Shown piece after piece: positions 24,775 to 33,653 of a DNA stretch of 43,388 nt. The notes beneath the pieces are model-generated. The model did no database searches, was not told where the DNA came from, and was given only the letters and a program-made list of their open reading frames with translations. Source of the DNA: Hyphomicrobiales bacterium. Lineage in GTDB: Bacteria > Pseudomonadota > Alphaproteobacteria > Rhizobiales > Beijerinckiaceae. A program made the position numbers and the translations under genes. Numbering within the stretch: the first letter of the stretch is position 1; every line of letters begins with the position of its first letter. The stretch lies in the NCBI GenBank assembly GCA_019247795.1, contig JAFBAK010000350.1:1-43388 (forward strand). The letters run 5' to 3'.

Positions 24775-24921
24775 CCGGCGCATGCCTTCGTAACGCGAGG
24801 TTCGCTCCTCGAACGACCAGTGGACCGGATTTGCCGATGAGAGTAAGAGCCGGGAAGTGAGCCGGACCGGAGCAACTCTATTCGTTTCTTGCACCGGCCC
24901 TGACATCGGCGCCCTCACATC

Positions 24922-26016
24922 ATGCTAGCCTATATCGCGCGGCGCATCCTTTTGATGATCCCGACCTTGTTCGGAATCATGCTGGTTGCCTTCGCCATCG
25001 TGCAATTCGCGCCCGGTGGACCGGTCGAGCGCATCATCGCGCAACTCCAGGGCAATGAAGCGGGGAGCTCGCGCGTCTCCGGCGGAGGCGGCGATTTCTC
25101 GAGCGCGGCGCGCGCGCAAACGAGCGGACAATCGGCCTATCGCGGCGCCCAGGGCATCGACCCTGAATTCATCGCACAGCTGAACAAGCAATTCGGCTTC
25201 GACAAGCCCGCACCCGAGCGCTTCATCAAGATGCTCTGGGACTATCTGCGCTTCGATTTCGGCAAGAGCTATTTCCGCGACACGTCCGTGCTTCAGCTCA
25301 TCAAGGAGAAGCTCCCGGTCTCCATGACGCTCGGCTTGTGGATGCTCGTCCTCACTTACGGCATTTCCATTCCGCTCGGCATCGCCAAGGCCGTGCGCGA
25401 CGGAACGCCGTTCGACACCTGGACATCCGCCATCGTCATCATCGGTTACGCCATCCCGGGCTTTCTCTTCGCGATCTTGCTCATCGTCCTTTTCGCCGGC
25501 GGCTCGTTCTTCCAGATCTTCCCGTTGCGCGGCCTCACCTCGGATAATTTCAGCGACCTTTCCTGGTGGCAGAAGCCGCTCGATTATCTGTGGCACATCG
25601 TCCTGCCGATCACCTCGATGGCTCTCGGCGCCTTCGCGACCACGACGCTCCTCGTCAAGAATTCCTTCCTCGACGAGATCCGCAAGCAATATGTGCTCAC
25701 AGCGCGCATGAAGGGCCTCTCTCAGCGCCGCGTGCTCTACGGGCATGTTTTCCGCAATGCCATGCTGATCGTGATCGCCGGTTTCCCCGGCGCCATGGTG
25801 CATGCCTTTTTCGCGGGAGCGCTGCTCATCGAGACGATCTTCTCTCTCGACGGCCTCGGTCTTCTTTCGTACGAATCGATCGTCAACCGCGACTATCCGG
25901 TGGTGTTCGCCAACCTCTACATTTTCTCGCTGGTGAGCCTCGTGGTCGGCCTCATCTCCGACCTGACCTACACCTGGGTCGATCCGCGCATCGACTTCGA
26001 GACGCGGGAGAGCTGA
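24922..26016 (+). CDS. yejB: Yej-type ABC transporter permease (YejB)
   Basis: Inner-membrane permease, 364 residues, of the binding-protein-dependent transport family. Seen: N-terminal helix [15 protein letters not shown], a periplasmic insert of about 100 residues including low-complexity G-G-G-G-D, and five further membrane helices. The cytoplasmic EAA-type loop that contacts the ATPase ([11 protein letters not shown]) is present. The insert before helix 2 is characteristic of YejB compared with DppB. It is followed by yejE after 96 bp. No strong ribosome-binding site precedes the ATG. Confidence 0.94.
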   Translation: MLAYIARRILLMIPTLFGIMLVAFAIVQFAPGGPVERIIAQLQGNEAGSSRVSGGGGDFSSAARAQTSGQSAYRGAQGIDPEFIAQLNKQFGFDKPAPERFIKMLWDYLRFDFGKSYFRDTSVLQLIKEKLPVSMTLGLWMLVLTYGISIPLGIAKAVRDGTPFDTWTSAIVIIGYAIPGFLFAILLIVLFAGGSFFQIFPLRGLTSDNFSDLSWWQKPLDYLWHIVLPITSMALGAFATTTLLVKNSFLDEIRKQYVLTARMKGLSQRRVLYGHVFRNAMLIVIAGFPGAMVHAFFAGALLIETIFSLDGLGLLSYESIVNRDYPVVFANLYIFSLVSLVVGLISDLTYTWVDPRIDFETRES

Positions 26017-26112
26017 GGTGATGGTCGCGACGCCGACGTGTTCGGTTTGCCGAAGAAAACGGACATCGTGCGCTCGTCCTCGGGTCAAGCGCGACATCGG
26101 GATGATGAGCGC

Positions 26113-27321
26113 ATGAACGAGAACGCGCTCGCGAATGTCAAAACCTCCGCCGTCCCTCCCTCGGCCGAGGACCGGCCCGTCGTGCCGCTCGAGCCGAGCT
26201 CGGGCATTCTCAAGCTTTCGCCTATCAACGTGCGGCGCTGGCGGAATTTTCGGGCGAACCGGCGCGGCTTCTGGTCCTTGTGGATTTTTCTGGCGATCTT
26301 CCTCGTCACTCTCCTTGCGGAGTTCATCTCCAACGATCGCCCGATCGCCGTGAGCTACAAGGGCGAATGGCTGTTCCCGATTTTCGTCGACTATCCTGAA
26401 GAAAAATTCGGCGGCTTCCTCCCCCTCACCGATTATCGCGATCCCGTCGTTGCCGACGAGATCGCGGCCCACGGCTTCGCGATCTGGCCGCCGATCCGCT
26501 TCTCGTACGACACGCACAACCTCGATCTGCCGACGCCGGCCCCGTCCCCTCCGACCTGGATGCTCACCGACGAGCAATGCCGCAAAGTCGCGGTCAGGCT
26601 CGAGCGCAACAAGGGTCGCGATCCTGCGACGCTCACTTGCCGCGACATCGAATGGGACTGGCTCGGCACGGACGATCAAGGCCGCGATGTCGTCGCGCGC
26701 TTGATCTATGGCTTCCGCATCTCGGTGCTGTTCGGGCTCGTCCTCGCGGTCGCCTCATCCGTCATCGGCGTCGCGGCCGGTGCGCTGCAAGGATATTTCG
26801 GCGGCTGGACCGATCTTCTCTTCCAGCGCTTCATCGACATCTGGACCTCGGTGCCGCAACTTTATCTGTTGATCATCGTCTCGTCCTTCATCACGCCGAG
26901 CTTCTTCGTGCTGCTCGCGATCCTCCTCTTGTTTTCGTGGGTTTCGCTCGTCGGCGTGGTGCGGGCCGAATTTCTGCGAGCGCGCAATTTCGAATATGTG
27001 CGCGCCGCTCGCGCGCTCGGCCTGAGCGACCTCAAGATCATGCGCAAGCACGTGCTCCCGAATGCGATGGTGGCGACGCTCACCTTCCTGCCCTTCATTC
27101 TCAACGGCTCGATCTCGACCTTGACCTCGCTCGATTTTCTGGGTTTCGGCCTCCCGCCCGGCTCGCCCTCGCTCGGGGAACTCCTGAACCAGGGCAAGTC
27201 GAATCTTCAGGCCCCCTGGCTCGGGTTATCGGGCTTCATCGTCATCGCGACGATGCTGTCGCTCTTGATCTTCATCGGCGAGGCGGTGCGCGACGCCTTT
27301 GATCCGAGGAAGGGTGTTTGA
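26113..27321 (+). CDS. yejE: Yej-type ABC transporter permease (YejE)
   Basis: Second permease of the importer, 402 residues from ATG 26113. Seen: a polar N-terminus; S-P-I-N-V-R-R-W-R-N-F-R-A-N-R-R-G-F-W-S before the first membrane helix, typical of YejE; a large periplasmic loop of about 120 residues; W-L-G-T-D-D-Q-G-R-D-V-V-A-R; and the EAA-type loop (Y-V-R-A-A-R-A-L-G-L-S-D-L-K-I-M). An in-frame GTG at 26038 would add 25 residues; the ATG start is preferred because of the family. Its stop lies 56 bp before the PIN-domain gene, where yejF would normally follow. Confidence 0.93.
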   Translation: MNENALANVKTSAVPPSAEDRPVVPLEPSSGILKLSPINVRRWRNFRANRRGFWSLWIFLAIFLVTLLAEFISNDRPIAVSYKGEWLFPIFVDYPEEKFGGFLPLTDYRDPVVADEIAAHGFAIWPPIRFSYDTHNLDLPTPAPSPPTWMLTDEQCRKVAVRLERNKGRDPATLTCRDIEWDWLGTDDQGRDVVARLIYGFRISVLFGLVLAVASSVIGVAAGALQGYFGGWTDLLFQRFIDIWTSVPQLYLLIIVSSFITPSFFVLLAILLLFSWVSLVGVVRAEFLRARNFEYVRAARALGLSDLKIMRKHVLPNAMVATLTFLPFILNGSISTLTSLDFLGFGLPPGSPSLGELLNQGKSNLQAPWLGLSGFIVIATMLSLLIFIGEAVRDAFDPRKGV

Positions 27322-27377
27322 ACCCATATGGTATGGTGTTCTCACGTTCGACGGATCCGGGATGGGGGTACGCTGTA

Positions 27378-27839
27378 ATGCGGGCATCCGGCAGCGCATT
27401 GCGTGTCTATCTCGACGCAAATGTCGTGGTGCGTGGAATGGAAAGAACCGATGCGGGCGCCGGTGAGGTCGGGCGATTGATCGAGTTCGCCGAGTGCGAC
27501 AAGCTCGAACTCGTGACGAGCGAGCTGACCTTGAGTGAGGTTCTGGTCGGCCCAATCAGGCTTGGCGACGACATCCTCGCAACTGCCTATCTCGACCTTC
27601 TGACCAATGATTCAATTTTCGAGCTGCTGCCGGTGACGCGAGATATCCTCCTCTTTTCGTCGCAAATCCGAGCACGATCGGACGCAAGGCTTCCCGATTG
27701 CGTGCATGTGGCCACCGCCAAGCTTTCGGGCTGTCGCCTCATCGTCTCCTATGACCGTGGCCTCTGCGATCTTTGCGAGCTCGACGTTGTCGAGCCTTCG
27801 CATGCGGTTTTCGCGACATTGGACACCCAATCGCCGTGA
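27378..27839 (+). CDS. PIN-domain nuclease (VapC-like) within the yej operon
   Basis: A 153-residue PIN-domain protein, expected to be a Mg2+-dependent ribonuclease. Seen: the four acidic residues at family positions: Asp13 in Y-L-D-A-N-V, Glu54 in T-L-S-E-V-L, Asp107 in R-L-P-D-C-V-H, and Asp126 in V-S-Y-D-R-G-L. All four appear intact, so activity is plausible. No antitoxin-like gene lies beside it; only 56 bp separate it from yejE. Its TGA overlaps the GTG start of yejF by 4 bp (GTGA). The start ATG 27378 follows a G-rich stretch (GATGGGGG). TTG at 27318 overlapping the yejE stop is also in frame. Toxin, housekeeping nuclease or regulator: unknown. Confidence 0.85.
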   Translation: MRASGSALRVYLDANVVVRGMERTDAGAGEVGRLIEFAECDKLELVTSELTLSEVLVGPIRLGDDILATAYLDLLTNDSIFELLPVTRDILLFSSQIRARSDARLPDCVHVATAKLSGCRLIVSYDRGLCDLCELDVVEPSHAVFATLDTQSP

Positions 27840-29464
27840 CCGCCGAACTTTTACGCGTACGCGATCTTTCGGTCGCCTTCCGGCAGGGCGATGGCGAGAC
27901 GCTCGCGGTTGACCATGTCTCTTTCGCCGTCGATCGAGGCGAGACGCTCGCGATCGTCGGGGAATCAGGTTCGGGAAAATCGGTCTCGGCGCTCTCGATC
28001 CCTCGCCTCCTCAACTATCCGGCTGCCCATCATCCTTCAGGTGAGATTTGGTTCGCCGGGCAGGATCTTCTGCGGGCAAGCGAAGCCGAGCTTCGCGATG
28101 TGCGCGGCAATGACATCACGATGGTGTTTCAAGAGCCGATGACCTCACTCAACCCTTTGCACACGGTCGAGCGGCAGATCGGCGAGGTTCTCGCCGTGCA
28201 CAAGGGGATCGAAGGAAGGAAGGCTCGCGAGCGCACTCTTGCGCTTCTCGAGGAGGTCGGCATCCGCAACGCCACAAATCGGCTCGGCGCCTTTCCGCAT
28301 CAGCTTTCGGGCGGTCAGCGACAGCGCGTGATGATCGCCATGGCGCTCGCCAACGAGCCGAAGCTCCTGATCGCGGACGAGCCGACGACCGCGCTCGACG
28401 TAACCGTTCAGGCCCAGATCCTCGCGCTTCTCAAGAGCCTCCAGGATCGAAACGGGATGGCGATGTTGTTCATCACCCATGATCTCAACATCGTGCGCCG
28501 GATCGCCGACCGCGTTTGCGTCATGCAACGAGGCAGGATCGTGGAGGCGGGCGACACGACGACGATCTTCGCAAGCCCGCAACACCCTTACACGCGCATG
28601 CTCATCGCGGCGGAGCCGAAAGGTCGCGCCGCTTCCGTCCCCAAGGACGCGCCTGTCGTAATGGGGGCTGAAAATGTGCAGGTCTATTTTCCCATCAGGA
28701 AGGGGTTCCTTCGACGGACCGTCGATCACGTGAAAGCGGTCGACGGCATTTCGCTCAAGGTCCGCGCCGGCGAGACGGTCGGCGTAGTCGGCGAATCGGG
28801 ATCCGGTAAAACGACGCTCGGCCTTGCCTTGCTCAGGCTCGTCTCGTCCAAGGGCCGCATCGTCTTCCTCGGTCGTAATATCGAGCGGCTACGCTCAAAG
28901 GCGCTGAGGCCGATGCGCAAGGACATGCAAGTGGTCTTCCAGGACCCCTACGGGTCGCTCTCACCGAGGCTTTCGGTGTTCTCGATCGTCGAGGAAGGCC
29001 TCACCGTGCAGAAGCCCGAAATGCCGCGCGCCGAACGTCGCGCCATCGTAGCGCGGGCGCTGAGCGACGTCGGGATCGATCCTGCGACCATGGACCGCTA
29101 CCCGCACGAATTCTCCGGCGGCCAGCGCCAGCGCATCGCGATCGCGCGCGCCATGGCGCTCGATCCGAACTTCGTGATCCTCGACGAACCGACCTCCGCG
29201 CTCGACATGTCGGTGCAAGCGCAAATCGTCGAGCTTCTGCGCACTCTTCAGGCGAAACGTCATCTCGCCTACATTTTCATCAGTCATGACTTGCGCGTCG
29301 TGCGAGCGCTCTCGAATTTCGTCATCGTGATGCGCGACGGCAAGGTCGTCGAGGAAGGCACGGCTGGCGAAATTTTCGAGACACCGAAGACGGAATACAC
29401 GAAGGCTCTCATCGCCGCGGCGTTCCACGCTGAGGCCGTGGGCACCGATGTGGTCCGGCAATAG
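27836..29464 (+). CDS. yejF: Yej-type ABC transporter, fused ATP-binding protein (YejF)
   Basis: ATPase of the importer, 542 residues, two ABC domains in one chain, as in E. coli YejF. Seen: domain 1 with Walker A G-E-S-G-S-G-K-S, signature L-S-G-G-Q-R-Q-R and Walker B L-L-I-A-D-E-P-T; domain 2 with G-E-S-G-S-G-K-T, signature F-S-G-G-Q-R-Q-R and F-V-I-L-D-E-P-T. The oligopeptide-type linker Q-H-P-Y-T-R-M-L follows domain 1. The start is GTG 27836 (MTAELLRVRDLS), overlapping the PIN gene's stop in GTGA, so its translation is probably coupled to the PIN gene. No yej gene is missing. Confidence 0.95.
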   Translation: MTAELLRVRDLSVAFRQGDGETLAVDHVSFAVDRGETLAIVGESGSGKSVSALSIPRLLNYPAAHHPSGEIWFAGQDLLRASEAELRDVRGNDITMVFQEPMTSLNPLHTVERQIGEVLAVHKGIEGRKARERTLALLEEVGIRNATNRLGAFPHQLSGGQRQRVMIAMALANEPKLLIADEPTTALDVTVQAQILALLKSLQDRNGMAMLFITHDLNIVRRIADRVCVMQRGRIVEAGDTTTIFASPQHPYTRMLIAAEPKGRAASVPKDAPVVMGAENVQVYFPIRKGFLRRTVDHVKAVDGISLKVRAGETVGVVGESGSGKTTLGLALLRLVSSKGRIVFLGRNIERLRSKALRPMRKDMQVVFQDPYGSLSPRLSVFSIVEEGLTVQKPEMPRAERRAIVARALSDVGIDPATMDRYPHEFSGGQRQRIAIARAMALDPNFVILDEPTSALDMSVQAQIVELLRTLQAKRHLAYIFISHDLRVVRALSNFVIVMRDGKVVEEGTAGEIFETPKTEYTKALIAAAFHAEAVGTDVVRQ

Positions 29465-29472
29465 AGCAAGGC

Positions 29473-30072
29473 TCAAGAAGGTGTTGCCGCAACGATGTCG
29501 CGCGTCACCAATGCCGAATTCATGATGAAGGTGTGGATGGAGGGGACCACTTGCACCGGGTTCGATCCGATCCGGGTCTCGGCTACGGCCAGCACTCCAT
29601 CGTTCATTTCCAGCCCGTGAAGCGAGAAGCGCCCCCGGGGACCCGCATCGCCTGCATAGATCTTCGTGGGAATTGCCGGCGACGGCAGCGATCGCATGAA
29701 CTCGTCATCAGCGAGGAGCTGACCCATTTCACCGGTAAGCAGCCGATAGAGTCCATAACGTGAGAAGGTCCGCGCGGCTGTGCAAGCGCAGCTTGGCGGC
29801 GCCAGAAAGAAGCAGGATCGAGGCTTCACCTCGAGTTGAGCGACGACAGCGCGGATCAGCACGCATCCAAGGGAGTGGCCAACCATGACGAATTCGTCGC
29901 CCGCTCGTCTCTCGCAGAAACGGCGCAATCGGGCACGGCAACTCTCATATCGCTCGAATGTCGCGGAATAGGCGAAGAGATTGGGCCGGATACCGGCGGC
30001 GTGAAGGCGCCTGGCCAGCAACAACATCGATAAGGGCGTCCGCCCCATCCCATGAACCAAAATAGCTTGCAT
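29473..30072 (-). CDS. Alpha/beta-hydrolase (lipase-like)
   Basis: An alpha/beta-hydrolase fold protein of 199 residues. Seen: the N-terminal strand with the oxyanion-hole motif (I-L-V-H-G-M-G-R-T), the nucleophile elbow G-H-S-L-G with Ser near residue 67, and a probable catalytic His in S-I-H-T-F near the C-terminus. There is no signal peptide. It is on the small side and lacks a cap, resembling short triacylglycerol-lipase or PGAP1-like proteins. The substrate is unknown. It is encoded divergently from obgE with 128 bp between the starts. Confidence 0.78.
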   Translation of the reverse strand: MQAILVHGMGRTPLSMLLLARRLHAAGIRPNLFAYSATFERYESCRARLRRFCERRAGDEFVMVGHSLGCVLIRAVVAQLEVKPRSCFFLAPPSCACTAARTFSRYGLYRLLTGEMGQLLADDEFMRSLPSPAIPTKIYAGDAGPRGRFSLHGLEMNDGVLAVAETRIGSNPVQVVPSIHTFIMNSALVTRDIVAATPS

Positions 30073-30200
30073 GCGCCGCGCGGCCTCTCCCGGATACGAT
30101 GATCTGAATGGAGCCGGAGCTTCTCATGCGACCGATGAGGTCGCAATGCCGGTGCCAACCAGAAGGTGAGAGCGCCGCGCCAATGTGCTAGAGCATCGCC

Positions 30201-31232
30201 ATGAAATTTCTGGATGAAGCCAAGGTCTATATCCGCTCCGGCGATGGTGGGGCGGGGTGCGTTTCGTTCCGCCGGGAGAAGTTCATCGAGTTCGGCGGCC
30301 CGGACGGCGGAGACGGCGGCAAAGGCGGCGATGTCGTGGTCACCTGCGTCGACGGTCTCAACACGCTGATCGACTACCGCTACCAGCAGCACTTCAAAGG
30401 CAAGACGGGCGGCCACGGCATGGGCAAGAACCGCCACGGCGCGAACGGCCCCGACGCGGTGCTCAAAGTGCCTGCGGGCACCCAGGTCTTTGCCGAGGAC
30501 GGCGAGACCTTGCTCGCCGATCTCACTCGTGTCGGGGAGAGCGTGCGCATCGCCAAAGGCGGCAATGGCGGTTTCGGCAACGCCTACTTCAAATCCTCCA
30601 CCAATCGGGCGCCTCGCCGCGCCAACCCAGGGCAACCGGGAGAAGAAATGACGATCATTCTGCGCCTCAAGCTCATCGCCGATGCCGGCCTCGTGGGTTT
30701 GCCCAATGCCGGGAAATCGACCTTCCTCTCCGTGGTCACGGCGGCGAAGCCGAAGATCGCCGATTACCCTTTCACCACCTTGCACCCGGGCCTTGGTGTC
30801 GTGCGGATCGACGGTCGTGAATTCGTGCTCGCCGACATTCCCGGTCTCATCGAGGGGGCCCATGAAGGCCACGGGCTCGGCGACCGCTTCCTTGGTCATG
30901 TCGAGCGCTGCCGCGTGCTTCTCCACCTGGTCGACGCCACCACGGAACATGCAGGCAAGGCTTACAAGACGGTGCGGGACGAACTCGACGCCTATGGCAA
31001 TGGGCTCGAGCAAAAACCGGAAATCGTCGCGCTTTCCAAGGCCGATGCGCTCGATGAGGCCGCGCTCGACCGGCAGGCCGGCCGGCTCAGGCGAGCCGCA
31101 AAGCAGAACCCTTTGATACTTTCCTCGGCCACCGGGCGCGGCGTCCAGGACGCCTTGCGCGCGCTTGTTTCGCATATTCCAGCCTCGGCCGGGCGCGAGG
31201 CTGAGAGTTCTCGCGCGCCCATCCGTGCTTGA
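30201..31232 (+). CDS. obgE: GTPase Obg
   Basis: Obg/CgtA GTPase, 343 residues, involved in late assembly of the 50S ribosomal subunit and stress control. Seen: the glycine-rich Obg fold ([22 protein letters not shown]), G1 Walker [10 protein letters not shown], switch region Y-P-F-T-T-L-H-P, G3 D-I-P-G-L-I-E-G-A, and G4 near S-K-A-D. The C-terminal extension is short, as is common in alphaproteobacteria. rplU and rpmA, often upstream, are not here. proB follows 30 bp later, so the two are likely co-transcribed. Confidence 0.97.
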   Translation: MKFLDEAKVYIRSGDGGAGCVSFRREKFIEFGGPDGGDGGKGGDVVVTCVDGLNTLIDYRYQQHFKGKTGGHGMGKNRHGANGPDAVLKVPAGTQVFAEDGETLLADLTRVGESVRIAKGGNGGFGNAYFKSSTNRAPRRANPGQPGEEMTIILRLKLIADAGLVGLPNAGKSTFLSVVTAAKPKIADYPFTTLHPGLGVVRIDGREFVLADIPGLIEGAHEGHGLGDRFLGHVERCRVLLHLVDATTEHAGKAYKTVRDELDAYGNGLEQKPEIVALSKADALDEAALDRQAGRLRRAAKQNPLILSSATGRGVQDALRALVSHIPASAGREAESSRAPIRA

Positions 31233-31262
31233 CTCGCATCCACACGAACGCCAATCGAAGGC

Positions 31263-32390
31263 ATGGCCACCCTGCCCATCCTCGCGAGCTTTCGGCGTGT
31301 GGTCGTCAAAGTCGGTTCCGCGCTGCTCGTCGACCGCGACAAGAGCCGGCTGCGACGCGCCTGGCTCGCCGCGCTCGCTGAAGACATCGGCGAGCTTGCG
31401 GCGAAAGGGGCGGAAGTCGTCGTCGTCTCGTCGGGGGCGATCGCGCTTGGCCGCACGGTGCTCGGCTTTGCCAATGGAGCCTTGCGCCTCGAGGAGAGCC
31501 AAGCCTGCGCCGCGGTCGGCCAGATCGCGCTCGCTCGCGTCTGGGCCGAAGCGCTGGCGCATGAGGGGATCACGGCCGGTCAGGTGCTGCTCACGCTCGG
31601 CGACACGGAACAGCGGCGCCGTTACCTCAATGCACGCGCGACGCTCGGCAAGCTCCTGGAAATGCGGGCCGTGCCCGTGGTCAACGAGAACGACACCGTC
31701 GCCACCGCCGAAATCCGCTATGGCGACAATGACCGCCTCGCCGCGCGCGTCGCCACCATGGCCGGGGCGGATTGCCTGATCCTGCTCTCGGATGTCGATG
31801 GGCTCTATGATGCCCCGCCCGTCGAAAATCCCGATGCCAAGCTCATCCCGCTCGTCGAGCGCGTCACGCCGCGTATCGAACAGATGGCAGGTTCGACCGC
31901 CTCCCAATTCGCGCGCGGCGGCATGCGTACGAAAATCGAGGCGGCGCGCATCGCCACGGGAGCTGGCGTGCACATGGTGATTGCCAATGGGCGCCACGCG
32001 AACCCGCTGCGGCGCATCGCCGAGCGCGGCCCTTGCACCTGGTTCCTGACGAGCTCCACGCCGCGCGCAGCGCGCAAGACCTTCATTGCCGGCACTCTCG
32101 AGCCAAAAGGCGCGATCGTCATCGATGCTGGTGCGGCGAGGGCACTCGAAGGCGGCAAGAGCCTGCTGGCGGCGGGCATCAAGCGCATCGAGGGCGACTT
32201 TGCGCGTGGGGATGCGGTGCTGATCCGTGGACCGAGCGGCATCGAGATCGGACGAGGCCTCGTCGGCTACGACGCGGAAGACGCAAGGCGCATTCTCGGG
32301 CGCAGTACGGAGGACATCCTGTCGATCCTCGGGGCGGGTGCCCGCGCCGAGGTCATACATCGCGACGACCTGGCTCTCGCGACGGGGTGA
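31263..32390 (+). CDS. proB: Glutamate 5-kinase
   Basis: ProB, 375 residues, first step of proline synthesis from glutamate. Seen: an amino-acid kinase domain with [19 protein letters not shown], the substrate region V-N-E-N-D-T-V-A-T and [16 protein letters not shown], and [13 protein letters not shown]-terminal PUA domain begins around residue 280 ([10 protein letters not shown]). It follows obgE, as in many Rhizobiales, but proA, usually next, is absent: the next gene is on the opposite strand. Confidence 0.97.
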   Translation: MATLPILASFRRVVVKVGSALLVDRDKSRLRRAWLAALAEDIGELAAKGAEVVVVSSGAIALGRTVLGFANGALRLEESQACAAVGQIALARVWAEALAHEGITAGQVLLTLGDTEQRRRYLNARATLGKLLEMRAVPVVNENDTVATAEIRYGDNDRLAARVATMAGADCLILLSDVDGLYDAPPVENPDAKLIPLVERVTPRIEQMAGSTASQFARGGMRTKIEAARIATGAGVHMVIANGRHANPLRRIAERGPCTWFLTSSTPRAARKTFIAGTLEPKGAIVIDAGAARALEGGKSLLAAGIKRIEGDFARGDAVLIRGPSGIEIGRGLVGYDAEDARRILGRSTEDILSILGAGARAEVIHRDDLALATG

Positions 32391-32409
32391 GCGCGAGCCC
32401 GCTCCACCT

Positions 32410-33417
32410 TCACGTCGGCGCGAACGTCACCAGGCTCTCTGGCGTCGGCGGTACAGGTTCCACATCCACCTTTCCAAGACCCGCTTCGGCTCCCATCTCC
32501 GCGAACTCGCGTGCCGTATACGCGTCCCCATGCGGCGTCGAACCGAGCATCATGAAAGCGAACATTGCCGGAAAGGGAGGCGAGATGCGATCCTCATTCG
32601 GCACGAGCTCAGCGGCGAGCACCCGCCCTTTCGGATGCAAGCTTTTGCGCGCCTTCTTGAGAAGGTCGACGCAAGCCTTTTGGTCGAAGTGATGAAGGAA
32701 GTTGGTGAGCAGGACGAGATCGAAGCCTTCCCCCCAATCCACCTCGAAAGCGCTTCCGGCAAGAGTGCGGTAGCGATCGGCGATCCCGGCGGCCTCTGCA
32801 TTCTTCTTCGCGACGGCGAGCACCGGCTCCCAATCAAGCGCAGTGATCTCGGCTTGTGGCACGGCTTGCGCGACCGAAATCCCGAACACGCCATGCCCGG
32901 CCGCAATGTCGAGCACGCGGCGAGGCAGGATCGGCGAGGCGGCGACCTTTGCCGCCAAGGCCGCAGCGATGGGGCGCACGAAAGGCACCATCGCTTCGGC
33001 GAACTTGACCCACACGGGATTGTCGGAGGCGATATTCCCGAGCCCTTGCGAACCGCCATTTCTGACGAAAATCGCCGGATCGCCCTCGAGCCAGAGCGAG
33101 ATCATCTCGGGAGCGGCAAGGAAATCGATGATGCTCCCCATATAAGCCGGGGACGTTCTGCTCAGGAAAAGTTGCGTTGCTTCGGCGAGCCGGTAGCGGG
33201 AGTTCTCCTTTTCGAGAAAACCATGAACGGTAAGGTAGTCGCAAAGGATGCGCGCGCCCCTCATCGCCGCGCCGGTTTTCTCGGCGATCCGGTCGAGTTC
33301 ACCGTCTGCTGCAGCGATCACGGTGAACAGATCGAGGCTCAACGCTGCTTTGAGGGCCGAAGTCTTCTGATAGCCCAGAACTGAATTGATGAAGAGGTCC
33401 GGAGAGATTTCGGGCAT
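32410..33417 (-). CDS. O-methyltransferase-type SAM-dependent methyltransferase
   Basis: A methyltransferase of the plant/CrtF-like O-methyltransferase type, 335 residues. Seen: an N-terminal helical dimerisation domain (I-N-S-V-L-G-Y-Q-K-T-S-A-L-K-A-A-L-S-L), a winged-helix segment ending in L-T-V-H-G-F-L, the SAM-binding motif V-L-D-I-A-A-G-H-G-V-F-G, and L-T-N-F-L-H-H-F-D near the active site, where the catalytic His of such enzymes lies. The substrate is unknown; small phenolic or carotenoid-like compounds are typical. The start ATG 33417 follows AGGAG on the minus strand at about 33427-33423. An extended -10 promoter is present at 33543-33538. Confidence 0.87.
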   Translation of the reverse strand: MPEISPDLFINSVLGYQKTSALKAALSLDLFTVIAAADGELDRIAEKTGAAMRGARILCDYLTVHGFLEKENSRYRLAEATQLFLSRTSPAYMGSIIDFLAAPEMISLWLEGDPAIFVRNGGSQGLGNIASDNPVWVKFAEAMVPFVRPIAAALAAKVAASPILPRRVLDIAAGHGVFGISVAQAVPQAEITALDWEPVLAVAKKNAEAAGIADRYRTLAGSAFEVDWGEGFDLVLLTNFLHHFDQKACVDLLKKARKSLHPKGRVLAAELVPNEDRISPPFPAMFAFMMLGSTPHGDAYTAREFAEMGAEAGLGKVDVEPVPPTPESLVTFAPT

Positions 33418-33537
33418 AGCGTCTCCTGATGCTGAGTGCACAATTACCGACACCGATCCAGGCAACTCGCTCGAGTTCGTGATCTTGGAGAGGTCTGTGC
33501 TGCAAAAGCGCGTCTCCGTCTCGACCCATTTTCCAGC

Positions 33538-33543
33538 ATTATA
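33538..33543 (-). promoter_or_regulatory. Extended -10 promoter for the O-methyltransferase gene
   Basis: On the minus strand the hexamer is a perfect TATAAT preceded by TGG (TGnTATAAT, an extended -10), about 120 nt upstream of the start at 33417. No good -35 sits 16-18 bp further up, which is tolerated by extended -10 promoters. The 236-bp gap holds no gene. Confidence 0.5.
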
Positions 33544-33653
33544 CCATGCAGCGTCTCGAACATGGTTCAGAATCGGCGAGGTGCTGCGCGATATCGGGTC
33601 CTTTACGGCCGGACCATGCGGCCACACGGCTCGCGCAAGCACCCTGCCGAGCT

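Noticed and set aside
24925-26679. 584-codon open frame antisense to yejB and yejE
   Set aside because: Composition is Arg/Glu/Asp-rich and mirrors membrane-helix codons of the real genes.
29856-32360. 834-codon open frame antisense to obgE and proB
   Set aside because: Both sense genes are highly conserved and full length. The antisense frame is open because of GC-rich third positions and shows no family motif.
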